A stretch of 64,000 nt of DNA from positions 186,001-250,000 of the forward strand of contig JAJFHU010000015.1 in NCBI GenBank assembly GCA_021775455.1, given 5' to 3'. The position numbers and the translations under genes are program-made. The stretch is from Hyphomicrobiales bacterium (GTDB lineage Bacteria > Pseudomonadota > Alphaproteobacteria > Rhizobiales > Rhizobiaceae). Position 1 is the stretch's first letter. Each line of letters begins with the position of its first letter. Positions 43,371 through 52,470 of the stretch are shown here, piece after piece. Below the pieces are notes generated by a model. It ran no database searches. It worked only from the letters and a program-made list of their open reading frames with translations, and was not told the DNA's origin.

Positions 43371-44240
43371 ATGACCGCTTCTAGTGACAGAGACAGTTCT
43401 AGTGCCTTGGTAAGCGCTGCCCGCAAGGCACCTTATCTTGAGCGGGAGGAAGAACGGGTTTTAGCGATTAAGTGGCATACTGAGCAGGATCAGAATGCCC
43501 TCCACAGGCTAACCAGCTCCCATTTGCGACTCGTTATTGCAATTGCATCACGGTTTCGAAACTACGGATTACCGCTCGCAGATCTGATCCAAGAGGGGAA
43601 TGTGGGCCTTCTTGAGGCCTCGGCCAGGTTTGATCCGTTTCGCGATATCAGATTTTCCACCTATGCGACTTGGTGGATCAGGGCATCCATACAGGACTAT
43701 GTGCTGCGAAACTGGTCCATTGTTCGTGGTGGAACGAGTTCGGGGCAAAAATCCCTGTTCTTCAATCTGCGAAGGCTACGTGCAAAGATTTCTCGCCAAC
43801 AGGACCCGAGATCCGGACAAGAACTATACATAGAGCTTGCTCAGGCAATTGGCGTATCGGTCAAGGATGTGGCGGTCATGGATGCCCGATTGGGCGGCCC
43901 GGATGTATCGCTCAATGAACCCATTAGTCACGACGGGGAAGCGGTTTCCCAACGCCAGGATTTTCTGAAATGTGACGCACCGCTGCCGGACGCGGCTGTT
44001 GCGGCAATTATCGATACCGAGCGCCGTGATCAATGGATCGACACTGCACTCAATGCGCTTGATGATCGTGAGTTGAAGATTGTTAAACGTCGGCGTTTGA
44101 GTGATGACGGAGCGACCCTTGAAGAGTTGGGCTCCGAGATGGGCGTATCAAAGGAGCGAATTCGCCAACTTGAAAGCAGAGCCCTTGAAAAACTAAAGTG
44201 TGAACTGTTGGAGCTGGCCCCGGAAATTCATGGAAACTAG
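43371..44240 (+). CDS. RNA polymerase sigma factor of the RpoH (sigma-32) group
   Basis: 289 residues from ATG 43371 (AAAGG upstream). Sigma-70 regions: 2.1/2.2 SHLRLVIAIASRFRNYGLPLADLIQEGNVGLLEA, 2.4 FSTYATWWIRASIQDYVLRNWSIVR, region 4 EELGSEMGVSKERIRQLESRALEKL. The RpoH box appears as SGQKSLFFNLRRLRAK. Alphaproteobacteria often have several RpoH copies; this one is more divergent than the main heat-shock factor (RpoH2-like), an inference. Its TAG stop at 44238-44240 lies inside the terminal repeat of the element that follows. Confidence 0.9.
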   Translation: MTASSDRDSSSALVSAARKAPYLEREEERVLAIKWHTEQDQNALHRLTSSHLRLVIAIASRFRNYGLPLADLIQEGNVGLLEASARFDPFRDIRFSTYATWWIRASIQDYVLRNWSIVRGGTSSGQKSLFFNLRRLRAKISRQQDPRSGQELYIELAQAIGVSVKDVAVMDARLGGPDVSLNEPISHDGEAVSQRQDFLKCDAPLPDAAVAAIIDTERRDQWIDTALNALDDRELKIVKRRRLSDDGATLEELGSEMGVSKERIRQLESRALEKLKCELLELAPEIHGN

Positions 44241-44507
44241 GGTCAGGACTCATTAATTAACGCGATATGGCGCACGATACGACAAGAAAACCAAGGAAAA
44301 ACTTGAAGAGCGGGGTTCATCCCCCGGTCAAAAGTTATGACGATGGTATTCGCGGTCATAGCGTTGCGTCTTTCAGATTGGCCAAATTTGCACGGGTTAC
44401 AGCGTTGCAAGAACTTGAAAACCACGCGGTTTTCTGCTTTCTTGCGCCTTGTATCCGCACAAATTTTCTCCAACCATTTCGTGTCAATTAATGGGTTCTG
44501 ACCCTGG
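44237..44507. mobile_element. MITE-like element with 34-bp terminal inverted repeats
   Basis: 271 bp. The left end 44237-44270 (CTAGGGTCAGGACTCATTAA...) and the reverse complement of the right end 44474-44507 (CCAGGGTCAGAACCCATTAA...) match at 28 of 34 positions. There is no transposase; the internal 75-codon frame does not look like a known protein. It abuts rpoH so that the rpoH stop codon is within the left repeat. No clear target duplication is visible. Probably a non-autonomous relative of an IS encoded elsewhere in the genome. Confidence 0.75.
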
Positions 44508-44556
44508 AACAGGAACCGTATTTCGGGTTATTGCTTCACTACCAATCCATCGATTG

Positions 44557-46134
44557 CTAATCAGAAATTAGCTTTACCTGATCGCCTGGCTTGATTGCGG
44601 CATCTTTTGGCAGGCTGTTAATGATTTCCAGCAAGTCCGCTTTGCCATCAACACCTCGCATTCTGGAAGCCAGATATTTGCGGCCTTGACCAGGAAGTGC
44701 CTTCACGACCTTCACTTGAAGTGGCTTCAGAGAAGCAATTTCGAGTGCCCCCAATTTTCGGAAACTGCTGGTAATGTTGCTGGATACCAGATCAATTTGA
44801 GTATTGGTTTGTGGCGCAGCGGTTACAAAGCGATATAATTGGTTGCCGTCACGAATAACGCGAATCCGAAAACGCCATCCTTCACCGTGAGCAACACCCG
44901 TAGCTGAGGGAAGGCCGTTCAATTTTTCCTCACGCACACTATTGTTGTCCAAACCCGTAATCCAACCGCTTTTCAAGTACGCAGAAAGGCTTTTACCACT
45001 TGGAAGTACAGATGCATCAAAACGAGTTGCCACGTCAGCCGGACCAGTTATCATCACAGCCTTCGGCTGGTTGTCGATACGAAATCCCTTGGGTGCAGAA
45101 AACGAAACTCCGAGACTCGCGTGTGAAAAAGTTTGACCGCGAACAAAACCTTCATCCGCAGTGTCGCCATACAAAATTCCGTCGATGCCCTCAAGATATC
45201 TTTCCCGCTCCGTTTCGCCCACGCCAGGAGCGCCAAAGAAGCGGGCATGGCGCTTGGCCAATTCAATACGGGTCGGAGTAGCAGGGTGGCTTGAAAGAAA
45301 GCTTTCGGAATCCTCTTCCGCTTGATCGCCAGCCAGCCAGGCACGGTAGGCATTCATGGTTTCGAGAAATCTGGCTGCTGCGAACGGATCAAATCCGGCC
45401 CGGCCTATCATTCGAATGCCGACTGCATCCGCCTGCAGTTCCTGATCCTTGGAAAATTTCGATATCCGGATCTGGTTTGCTGCAATGGCAACCTGGCCAG
45501 CCGCGCTTCCACCCAAAACTTCTGTAGCCACTTGTTCGCCAAGTGCTGCGGAAGACAATTTTTCCCGACGCAGAATTGCATGATTTGATGACACATGGGC
45601 CATCTCATGGGCGATTACTGCTGCAAGCTCGGATGAGTCATTCGCCAAAGCCAAAAGGCCGCGAGTGACATAGAGATAACCACCCGGTAGCGCAAAGGCA
45701 TTAACCTTTGGAGAGTTCAGTATGCTGATCTTGTATACGCGTGACGGGTCATCGGAAACTGCAACGAGCTTGCTAACGACCACGGCAATTATTTTTTCTG
45801 CTTCAGTATTGGAGTACTCACCACCATACTTGACAAGGACCAGTGGATGCTCTTTTGCACCTATATCCTCCTGTGGATCTTCAGGTCTGACCCAGCTTGA
45901 GGTTAGTGAGGGTGAGTTGTCGGAAGCGTCAGGAATGATGCAACCTGAAAGCAGTACAGCAAGCCCGGCAATAGCTAAAAATTTGAATGACCGAAGATGT
46001 CCGCCAGAACAATCGTTAATTCTTGCGGAAAGACAATTGCTGAACTTTGCTATCTGCTTGCGGATGAGCCCAGAATTCCTGTTTGATCGAGCCAATTCCT
46101 TATAACCGGAAATGACCTGTTTCCCTTGTAGCAA
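44557..46134 (-). CDS. M48-family metalloprotease lipoprotein
   Basis: Up to 525 residues; the true start is uncertain because the lipobox region FLAIAGLAVLLSGC lies at about residues 52-65, so the first 45 or so residues may not be translated. Zinc site AAVIAHEMAHVSSNHAI (HExxH), second ligand Glu in FSKDQELQADAVGIRMI, then SFLSSHPATPTRIELAK. C-terminal domain of unknown fold. Likely an outer-membrane-facing periplasmic protease of the BepA/YfgC kind with quality-control role, by homology. Confidence 0.85.
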   Translation of the reverse strand: MLQGKQVISGYKELARSNRNSGLIRKQIAKFSNCLSARINDCSGGHLRSFKFLAIAGLAVLLSGCIIPDASDNSPSLTSSWVRPEDPQEDIGAKEHPLVLVKYGGEYSNTEAEKIIAVVVSKLVAVSDDPSRVYKISILNSPKVNAFALPGGYLYVTRGLLALANDSSELAAVIAHEMAHVSSNHAILRREKLSSAALGEQVATEVLGGSAAGQVAIAANQIRISKFSKDQELQADAVGIRMIGRAGFDPFAAARFLETMNAYRAWLAGDQAEEDSESFLSSHPATPTRIELAKRHARFFGAPGVGETERERYLEGIDGILYGDTADEGFVRGQTFSHASLGVSFSAPKGFRIDNQPKAVMITGPADVATRFDASVLPSGKSLSAYLKSGWITGLDNNSVREEKLNGLPSATGVAHGEGWRFRIRVIRDGNQLYRFVTAAPQTNTQIDLVSSNITSSFRKLGALEIASLKPLQVKVVKALPGQGRKYLASRMRGVDGKADLLEIINSLPKDAAIKPGDQVKLISD

Positions 46135-46204
46135 AAATGCATCAACTCTGTGATCAAATTAAGGTACAAAGTTTTTCAGGAAGTTAACTTTGCACAGGCT
46201 TTAC

Positions 46205-47512
46205 TCAACCACTTACCGGCCTTCCAATGGAATGGTAGTCAAGCTCAGTTACCTCTTCCAATGGGTAAATGTTGCGTAGGTCAACGAGAATAGGCTCTGA
46301 CAGAGTATTTTTGACCCGTTCCAGGTCAAGCGCCCGGAATTCATCCCATTCGGTGACGATTACTGCTGCGTTTGATCCTTCCATGGCATCATAGGCGCCA
46401 CTACAGAATTTAACATTTTCAAGCATGTGAGAAGCTTCTTTCATTCCCTCAGGATCATAAGCCCGAATTCTGGCTCCAGCTTTTTGCAATCCATCAATAA
46501 TCACAAGGCTAGGAGAATCCCGCATGTCATCGGTGTTTGGTTTAAAGGTTAGGCCAAGAATTGCGATAGTTTTTCCAGTAACTGAACCACCGCATGCATC
46601 TGTGATCCGGGTAACCATGGATTCCTTGCGCTTGCGATTGACTTCAATCACTGTGTCGACAATTGTCATGGGTCTCTTGTAATCCTGTGCCGTTTTCGAT
46701 AACGCCAGCGTATCTTTTGGAAAACAGGAACCTCCATACCCGGGTCCGGCATGCAGAAATTTTGACCCAATGCGGTTATCCAGGCCTATGCCCTTTGCTA
46801 CCTGCTGAACGTTGGCACCAACTGCATCGCACAAGTCAGAAATTTCGTTGATGAAACTGATTTTCACCGCAAGGAATGCGTTTCCAGCATACTTGATAAG
46901 TTCTGCTGTACGACGTTCGGCTTTCACAAGCGGAGTTTCATTGAGAAAAAGCGGTCGGTAAAGCTCATGCATTGCAGCAAAGGCGCGTTCGCTGTGAGCT
47001 CCTACTACTATTCGGTCTGGTCGTTTGAAATCGTTTATTGCTGCTCCTTCCCGGAGAAACTCAGGATTGGAAGCTACATCAAAATCAGCATCCGGATTGG
47101 TTTTCCTGATAATTGCCTCAACTTCATCTCCAGTTCCTACCGGCACGGTCGATTTGGTAACGACGACGGTATAGTCTTTCAGGTGCCCGGCAATTTCTTC
47201 AGAAGCAGCGTAAACGTATGACAAATCAGCGTGACCATCACCACGGCGGGCAGGAGTACCAACTGCAATGAAAACCACTTCAGCTTCACTGATTGCATTT
47301 GCCGGGTCAGTGGTAAAGGTGAGGCGACCAGCCTTGACGTTGTTCTCGACAAGCGTATCAAGACCTGGTTCAAATATCGGCATGATGTTCTCGTTTAGAG
47401 CATCAATCTTGGACTGATCCTTGTCTATGCAGGTTACCTGGTGGCCAAAGTCGGCAAAACAGGTACCTGAAACCAGCCCGACATAACCCGTGCCAATCAT
47501 TACCACGCGCAT
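46205..47512 (-). CDS. UDP-glucose 6-dehydrogenase
   Basis: Makes UDP-glucuronate for polysaccharides. 435 residues. NAD motif MIGTGYVGLVSGTCFADFG, EPGLDTLVENN, VGTPARRGDGHADLSYV, KSTVPVGTGDEV, catalytic Cys in GPGYGGSCFPKDTLAL, and FKPNTDDMRDSPSL. Minus strand, alone; no glycosyltransferase cluster adjoins. The 253 bp upstream (47513-47765) shows no gene. Confidence 0.95.
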   Translation of the reverse strand: MRVVMIGTGYVGLVSGTCFADFGHQVTCIDKDQSKIDALNENIMPIFEPGLDTLVENNVKAGRLTFTTDPANAISEAEVVFIAVGTPARRGDGHADLSYVYAASEEIAGHLKDYTVVVTKSTVPVGTGDEVEAIIRKTNPDADFDVASNPEFLREGAAINDFKRPDRIVVGAHSERAFAAMHELYRPLFLNETPLVKAERRTAELIKYAGNAFLAVKISFINEISDLCDAVGANVQQVAKGIGLDNRIGSKFLHAGPGYGGSCFPKDTLALSKTAQDYKRPMTIVDTVIEVNRKRKESMVTRITDACGGSVTGKTIAILGLTFKPNTDDMRDSPSLVIIDGLQKAGARIRAYDPEGMKEASHMLENVKFCSGAYDAMEGSNAAVIVTEWDEFRALDLERVKNTLSEPILVDLRNIYPLEEVTELDYHSIGRPVSG

Positions 47513-47765
47513 TGTTGATCTCCCCGATCATTCCGCATTTCAAAACCTGCCTTCCACCTAGTAAATCAATGGCAATGGTGCAACGAAAACATCTATTGGC
47601 AGGGTTAATTTTGGTGAATTTTACCAAACAGCGTTAACTCACCCGGCTGTCCAATTTCTCCATTGCTACGGGTGATTAATACGTTGAATACTTAATAGTT
47701 TGAGGCAAAACCTCTGAAAATCAGTCAATTTAACGGAAGTTACAATGTCTGAACAGAAGCAGGCG

Positions 47766-49454
47766 TCATTTCAGTTTGGCTCTTGTTTGTTGTTTTGAAG
47801 TTTTTCCGATTCCCGGATTAAATGAATTGGTTGGATCGAGTTTTTTATAGAATTTGGCCAATTCCGGTTTTGCTACGTACAAATGTCCGACATTATGCTC
47901 GGCAGGATATTCAGCACCGCGCTGGTCAAAGATATGCAACATCTTCTCTTTTACAAGGTCCGCGTCAACACCCTTGCGGACAATATAATCCTGATGAAAA
48001 ACGTGACAGAAAAAATGTCCGTAATACAGTTTTGCCATCAGTTTTTCTTCAAGTTCCGCAGGCAGGACCTCGAGCCAATCGTCATCATTGCGGCGTAATG
48101 CAACGTCGAGCGCGATGATATCCTGAACATCTTGTTCGTGAACTGCCTGATAACGTACTGCCGCTCCCGCCACTGCGAACCGGTGCAGCATGGCTTTTTT
48201 TGTTTCGTTCTCATCGCATACGAACCATTGGCTATCATCCAGGATGTCGGCCAAAAGAGCTTCAGTTTCCTTTGAAACATTTGAACCCATTTTTAGTATC
48301 AAATGATGTTCAAACTTGTCTCGAAACTTCAGCATTCTCTTTGGCAGTGCCTCAGGCACCAATCGACTGAAAAACTGCATTGTTCGGTCAACCAAATTTT
48401 TGGGAAGGAATGCGATCTTGTTCAAGCGGGCATCCAGTCGTCCCTTGAGGGAAAAGAAGAGTGGCAAATAGTCGGTCCCAAGCCAATGAATCATCAAAAG
48501 CGTGTCCTTGCCGTAAACTCGCGCGATATCAAAGCTCTCCCGGTGCAAATACTCGCCGCTTACGGGGAGTTCCGGCAATGCGGTCAGTGCTTTTCGGCGA
48601 AGTTTTGTCAACTGTGAAGTATCATTGGTGCCTATATAATAGACCCGGTCTTTGGTCGCCGAAGGAAACATGTCGAGCCGAACCGCAAATACCGCCAATT
48701 TTCCGGCACACCCGGAGGCTTCGTGCAAGCAAGTCGGATCTGCATTAAATCGCGCCGGACTGCCCGCATCGACTTCCCGAACACGTTTGGCGTATTTGTC
48801 ATCCGAAGCACGGCCTGTTTTGTGGCTGATATCCGCGGCGGCAAAATCCCCTTTTTCCAATCGCGCCAGAATTTCTTCCGGGTTATCGCCCAGGTTAATT
48901 CCAAGATGGTTTACCAGTTTCAGTGTGCCGTCGGCATGCAGTTGTGCGTATAGAGACAGTTCCGTAAATACGGGCCCGCGCTGGACCAACGAGCCGCCGG
49001 AATTATTACATACGCCGCCAATGATTGAAGCTCCGATACAGGAGGAACCAATAACGGAGTGAGGTTGAAAACCAAGAGGTTTCAGCAGTCTTTCAAGTTT
49101 ATAGAGCGTGCCACCCGGGAGGCTGACAATCTGCTTGCCGCCTTCAAGAACATGAATTTTATCAAGTCGCAGCGTATTGATTACGACTACTGCACGGTCA
49201 TAACTGCCATTTGGTGCCGAACCCTCAGTCAATCCGGTGTTGGCAGCTTGCATTATAACAATGCGATTGGCTGCAACACAGGATTCCAACACATGCCAAA
49301 GTTGCAGCAAAGTCCCGGGAAGCACTACTGCTTCTGCGTCTCCTTCACCAGATCGAAATCCTTTGCAAAATCGCTCCATCCGCTGGCGCTTTGTATGGAT
49401 GTGTCGGGAACCGACAATGGCACTAAGCTCATTTATGAATTGACTGTCTTTCAT
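47766..49454 (-). CDS. dld: Quinone-dependent D-lactate dehydrogenase
   Basis: 562 residues, close to E. coli Dld (571). FAD-binding PCMH domain with IVIMQAANTGLTEGSAPNGSYDR and VIGSSCIGASIIGGVCNNSGGSLVQRGP, then the membrane-binding Lact-deh-memb C-terminal region (HLILKMG ... VRYQAVHEQDVQ ... GHFFCHVFHQDYIVRKG). Oxidises D-lactate to pyruvate at the inner membrane and passes electrons to quinone. It stands upstream of the PHA genes, a link to carbon overflow that is only an inference. Confidence 0.92.
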   Translation of the reverse strand: MKDSQFINELSAIVGSRHIHTKRQRMERFCKGFRSGEGDAEAVVLPGTLLQLWHVLESCVAANRIVIMQAANTGLTEGSAPNGSYDRAVVVINTLRLDKIHVLEGGKQIVSLPGGTLYKLERLLKPLGFQPHSVIGSSCIGASIIGGVCNNSGGSLVQRGPVFTELSLYAQLHADGTLKLVNHLGINLGDNPEEILARLEKGDFAAADISHKTGRASDDKYAKRVREVDAGSPARFNADPTCLHEASGCAGKLAVFAVRLDMFPSATKDRVYYIGTNDTSQLTKLRRKALTALPELPVSGEYLHRESFDIARVYGKDTLLMIHWLGTDYLPLFFSLKGRLDARLNKIAFLPKNLVDRTMQFFSRLVPEALPKRMLKFRDKFEHHLILKMGSNVSKETEALLADILDDSQWFVCDENETKKAMLHRFAVAGAAVRYQAVHEQDVQDIIALDVALRRNDDDWLEVLPAELEEKLMAKLYYGHFFCHVFHQDYIVRKGVDADLVKEKMLHIFDQRGAEYPAEHNVGHLYVAKPELAKFYKKLDPTNSFNPGIGKTSKQQTRAKLK

Positions 49455-49504
49455 TAACCATCACCTCAAGCCACCAAGATGCCTTTATGACGATGTTTTT
49501 CCAA

Positions 49505-50248
49505 TCAATACATATGCTGTCCGCCGTTTATCGAAATCGTCGAACCGGTGATGAATTTTGAATCTTCCCTTGCAAGGAACCAAACAGCTCGCGCAATTTC
49601 CAGCGGATCGCCCAATCTTCCAACTGGAATTGTACTGATAATTTTTTCCAGCACATTTTCCGGGACTGCAGCTACCATGTCAGTCGCCACGTAACCTGGT
49701 GCCACGGCATTGACGGTGATGCCATTGCGGGCGCCTTCTTGGGCCATGGCTTTCGTCATGCCAATCGCGCCTGCTTTGGCGGCGCAATAGTTAACCTGTC
49801 CATACTGGCCTGCCTGTCCATTGATAGAAGATATGTTTACAATTCGCCCAAACTTTTCCTCAATCATGCCCTCCCAGCAAGCCTTGGACATGTTAAAGAT
49901 CGAACTCAAATTGGTCTGGATTACATCCATCCAGTTTTCATAACTCATCTTGCGAAGAGTTCCGTCGCGAGTAATCCCAGCATTGTTTACGAGGACAGTG
50001 ACCGGGCCATGCTGTTTTGCAATTTCTGCCATGATCGATTGGCATGCTTCATAATCGGAAACATCCCATCGATAGGCCTGAATACCGGTTTCGGTCGTAA
50101 ATTGTTCGGCTTTTTCCACATTACCAGCGTAACCGGCAACAACATGGTAGCCGCGTTCTTTCAGCAATTCGCAAATGCCGCGCCCGATGCCTCTGGTGCC
50201 TCCGGTGACAAGCGCTGTTCGGGCAGTATTTTCAACTTCATCTTTCAT
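49505..50248 (-). CDS. phbB: Acetoacetyl-CoA reductase
   Basis: NADPH-dependent reduction of acetoacetyl-CoA to (R)-3-hydroxybutyryl-CoA, second step of PHB synthesis. 247 residues. SDR motifs: VTGGTRGIGRGI, NNAGITRDGTL, catalytic SSINGQAGQYGQVNYCAAKAG, and NAVAPGYVATDMVAAVP, which fits PhaB. A FabG-like enzyme cannot be excluded by motif alone, but position in the PHA cluster supports phbB. Divergent from bdhA; the intergenic stretch has no strong site seen. Confidence 0.88.
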   Translation of the reverse strand: MKDEVENTARTALVTGGTRGIGRGICELLKERGYHVVAGYAGNVEKAEQFTTETGIQAYRWDVSDYEACQSIMAEIAKQHGPVTVLVNNAGITRDGTLRKMSYENWMDVIQTNLSSIFNMSKACWEGMIEEKFGRIVNISSINGQAGQYGQVNYCAAKAGAIGMTKAMAQEGARNGITVNAVAPGYVATDMVAAVPENVLEKIISTIPVGRLGDPLEIARAVWFLAREDSKFITGSTISINGGQHMY

Positions 50249-50360
50249 GTCATTATCCTGTAATTATTGGTTTTGACTGGATCAGCCCGGGATGGCCAAG
50301 TTAATCATCTCATACTAAGAGCGGATAGAATAAAAGACAAACGAACAGTAATTAGGCGTC

Positions 50361-51146
50361 ATGATGTTTAAAGGAAAATCTGCAATTGTTACCGGCTCTA
50401 CCAGCGGAATAGGGCGTACCATTGCCCTGATGCTTGCTGCGCGAAACGCAAATGTCATGTTTAACGGCTTCGGTGATGAAGATGATATTTCGGCCCTGGT
50501 CAAGGAGGCATCGCAAGCCGGTACCGGAGATATCATGTACTCCAGTGCTGATATGACGAAACCGGATGAAATTGCTGATATGTCGGAGGCTGCCAGGTCA
50601 GCCTTTGGAAATGTTGATATCCTGGTAAACAATGCAGGTATCCAGTTTGTGTCGCCTATCGAGGATTTTCCGGATGATAAGCTGCAGGCGATTATTGCCA
50701 TCAATCTGGTATCAAATTTCCATACCATCAAACACGTGATCCGCGGCATGAAAAAAAATGGCTGGGGGCGGATTATCAATATTGCTTCAGCGCATTCACT
50801 TGTAGCTTCCCCTTTCAAATCCGCTTACGTGGCAGCAAAGCATGGTGTGGCAGGCCTAACCAAAACGATTGCACTTGAAGCGGCAGAATTTGGCATCACT
50901 GTAAATGCAATATCTCCTGGATACGTTTTGACCGAGCTGGTGGAAAAGCAAATTCCTGATACGGCCAGAGCTCGTGGCATTACCGAAGAAGAGGTGGTTC
51001 AGGATATCTTGTTGGCTGCCATGCCGACGAAAAAATTTGTCGGCGCTGATCAAATTGCTGAAACGGTGGCATTTCTGATTTCTGATGCAGCTGCATCAAT
51101 TAACGGCGCTAACCTGTCAATTGATGGCGGATGGACCGCGCATTAG
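50361..51146 (+). CDS. bdhA: 3-hydroxybutyrate dehydrogenase
   Basis: NAD-dependent oxidation of (R)-3-hydroxybutyrate to acetoacetate, the release arm of the PHB cycle. 261 residues. VTGSTSGIGRTIALML, NNAGIQFVSPIEDFP, IASAHSLVASPFKSAYVAAKHG (catalytic Ser-Tyr-Lys and the HSL segment), AISPGYVLTELVEKQIPDTA. These fit BdhA better than general SDRs. Convergent with phaZ, 20 bp apart. Confidence 0.9.
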   Translation: MMFKGKSAIVTGSTSGIGRTIALMLAARNANVMFNGFGDEDDISALVKEASQAGTGDIMYSSADMTKPDEIADMSEAARSAFGNVDILVNNAGIQFVSPIEDFPDDKLQAIIAINLVSNFHTIKHVIRGMKKNGWGRIINIASAHSLVASPFKSAYVAAKHGVAGLTKTIALEAAEFGITVNAISPGYVLTELVEKQIPDTARARGITEEEVVQDILLAAMPTKKFVGADQIAETVAFLISDAAASINGANLSIDGGWTAH

Positions 51147-51165
51147 AATGATGGTTGAACTTGGC

Positions 51166-52398
51166 TTATTTGGAATGCGTGTCGATGAACTCCAACACCA
51201 CTGGTCGGATATCATTGCGCCATGCCTTGCCGCTGAAGATTCCATAGTGTCCAGCGATCGGATCAATATAGTGCGCCTTTTGGGACGGCTTCAGACCCGT
51301 TAACAGATCAAGCGCAGCGATACACTGACCAGGAGCGGTAATGTCGTCCCTACCGCCCTCCACGGTTTTGACGGCTGTTTTCTTGATCTTGCCCAGATCA
51401 ACCTTGTGGCCGTTTATTGAGAACTGGTTTTGGGCAATTTCGCGATCTTTGTATATCCGCTTTACGGTTGAAAGATAAAATTCCGCAGTCATGTCCATTA
51501 CGGCAAGATACTCATCATAAAACTGATTGTGACGATCATGCTCAGCATCTGATTGATTGGCCACCGAGAATATCTGGTTGGTGTAGGCTTGTGTGTGACT
51601 GCTCCAGTTCATCGCCATGAAGGACGCCAGTTGAATGGCTCCCGGATAAACCTTGCGGCCAACGCCTGGATAACTCGCACCGACAGGGACAATAACCGAA
51701 TTTTCCAGCTGCCCCATCGTGGCGCGACGCCCGAAGTCAGTGACCTCGGTGGCGTTTGCATCCGGATCGATAGGGCCGCCAATCAGTGTCAGGGTTTTGG
51801 GCTGGTGCCTGGGAGATTTTTCGGCCAGAAGTGCAGTAGCCGCAAGTGCCAGTGGAGCAGGCTGACAGATTGCAATGACGTGCAGATCTTCGCCCAAATA
51901 CTTCATGAAATCAACAAGATACAGTGTGAAGTCCTCGATATCGAATTTCCCCATTGAAACGGGTACTTCACGGGCATTTTTCCATTCCGTTACATATACA
52001 TCGCAGTTAGGCAGCAGTGATTTTACGGTCTTGCGTATCAGGGTCGAATAATGACCTGACATGGGTGCAATGAGCAGAACTCGCCGTTTTGCAGTTGGTT
52101 TGCGATCAACCTTGAACTGGATCAGATTGCAGAAAGGCTTGTCGACGAGTGTTTCTATGTTGACCAGATAATCACGACCGGCTGAAACAACTGAATCAAT
52201 TCCCCAATCCGGCGTGGAACCAATACGGTTAAACGCATGCTCGGTCACTTCACCCCAAGCGGCAAGAGTAGGGGGCAACGAGTTTGGCGCCAATCCGAAC
52301 CCGGGGTTTCCCCAAAATGCCTTTGCAGTCGCGCCCAGCCATTGATTAAACTGGCGCGTTCCCTCAAAAAAGTCATATACTACTGGTGAATGTTGCAT
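51166..52398 (-). CDS. phaZ: Intracellular polyhydroxyalkanoate depolymerase
   Basis: Mobilises stored PHB. 410 residues with the PHB_depo_C family pattern: AWGEVTEHAFNRIGSTPDWG, APMSGHYSTLIRKTVKSLLP, VYVTEWKNAREVP, nucleophile Cys in VIAICQPAPLALAATALL, LTLIGGPIDPDANATEV and the His near GQCIAALDLLTGLKPSQKAHY. Divergent from phaC with 72 bp between starts. Confidence 0.92.
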   Translation of the reverse strand: MQHSPVVYDFFEGTRQFNQWLGATAKAFWGNPGFGLAPNSLPPTLAAWGEVTEHAFNRIGSTPDWGIDSVVSAGRDYLVNIETLVDKPFCNLIQFKVDRKPTAKRRVLLIAPMSGHYSTLIRKTVKSLLPNCDVYVTEWKNAREVPVSMGKFDIEDFTLYLVDFMKYLGEDLHVIAICQPAPLALAATALLAEKSPRHQPKTLTLIGGPIDPDANATEVTDFGRRATMGQLENSVIVPVGASYPGVGRKVYPGAIQLASFMAMNWSSHTQAYTNQIFSVANQSDAEHDRHNQFYDEYLAVMDMTAEFYLSTVKRIYKDREIAQNQFSINGHKVDLGKIKKTAVKTVEGGRDDITAPGQCIAALDLLTGLKPSQKAHYIDPIAGHYGIFSGKAWRNDIRPVVLEFIDTHSK

Positions 52399-52470
52399 GG
52401 GGTGATATCCAGCCGATTAAGATGTTCGCATTAATTCGTCTATATAGCGATTGTATCCGGAATAGCAAAC

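Noticed and set aside
44267-44491. 74-codon frame in the MITE-like element
   Set aside because: No RBS and no transposase-like motif; end repeats explain the region better.
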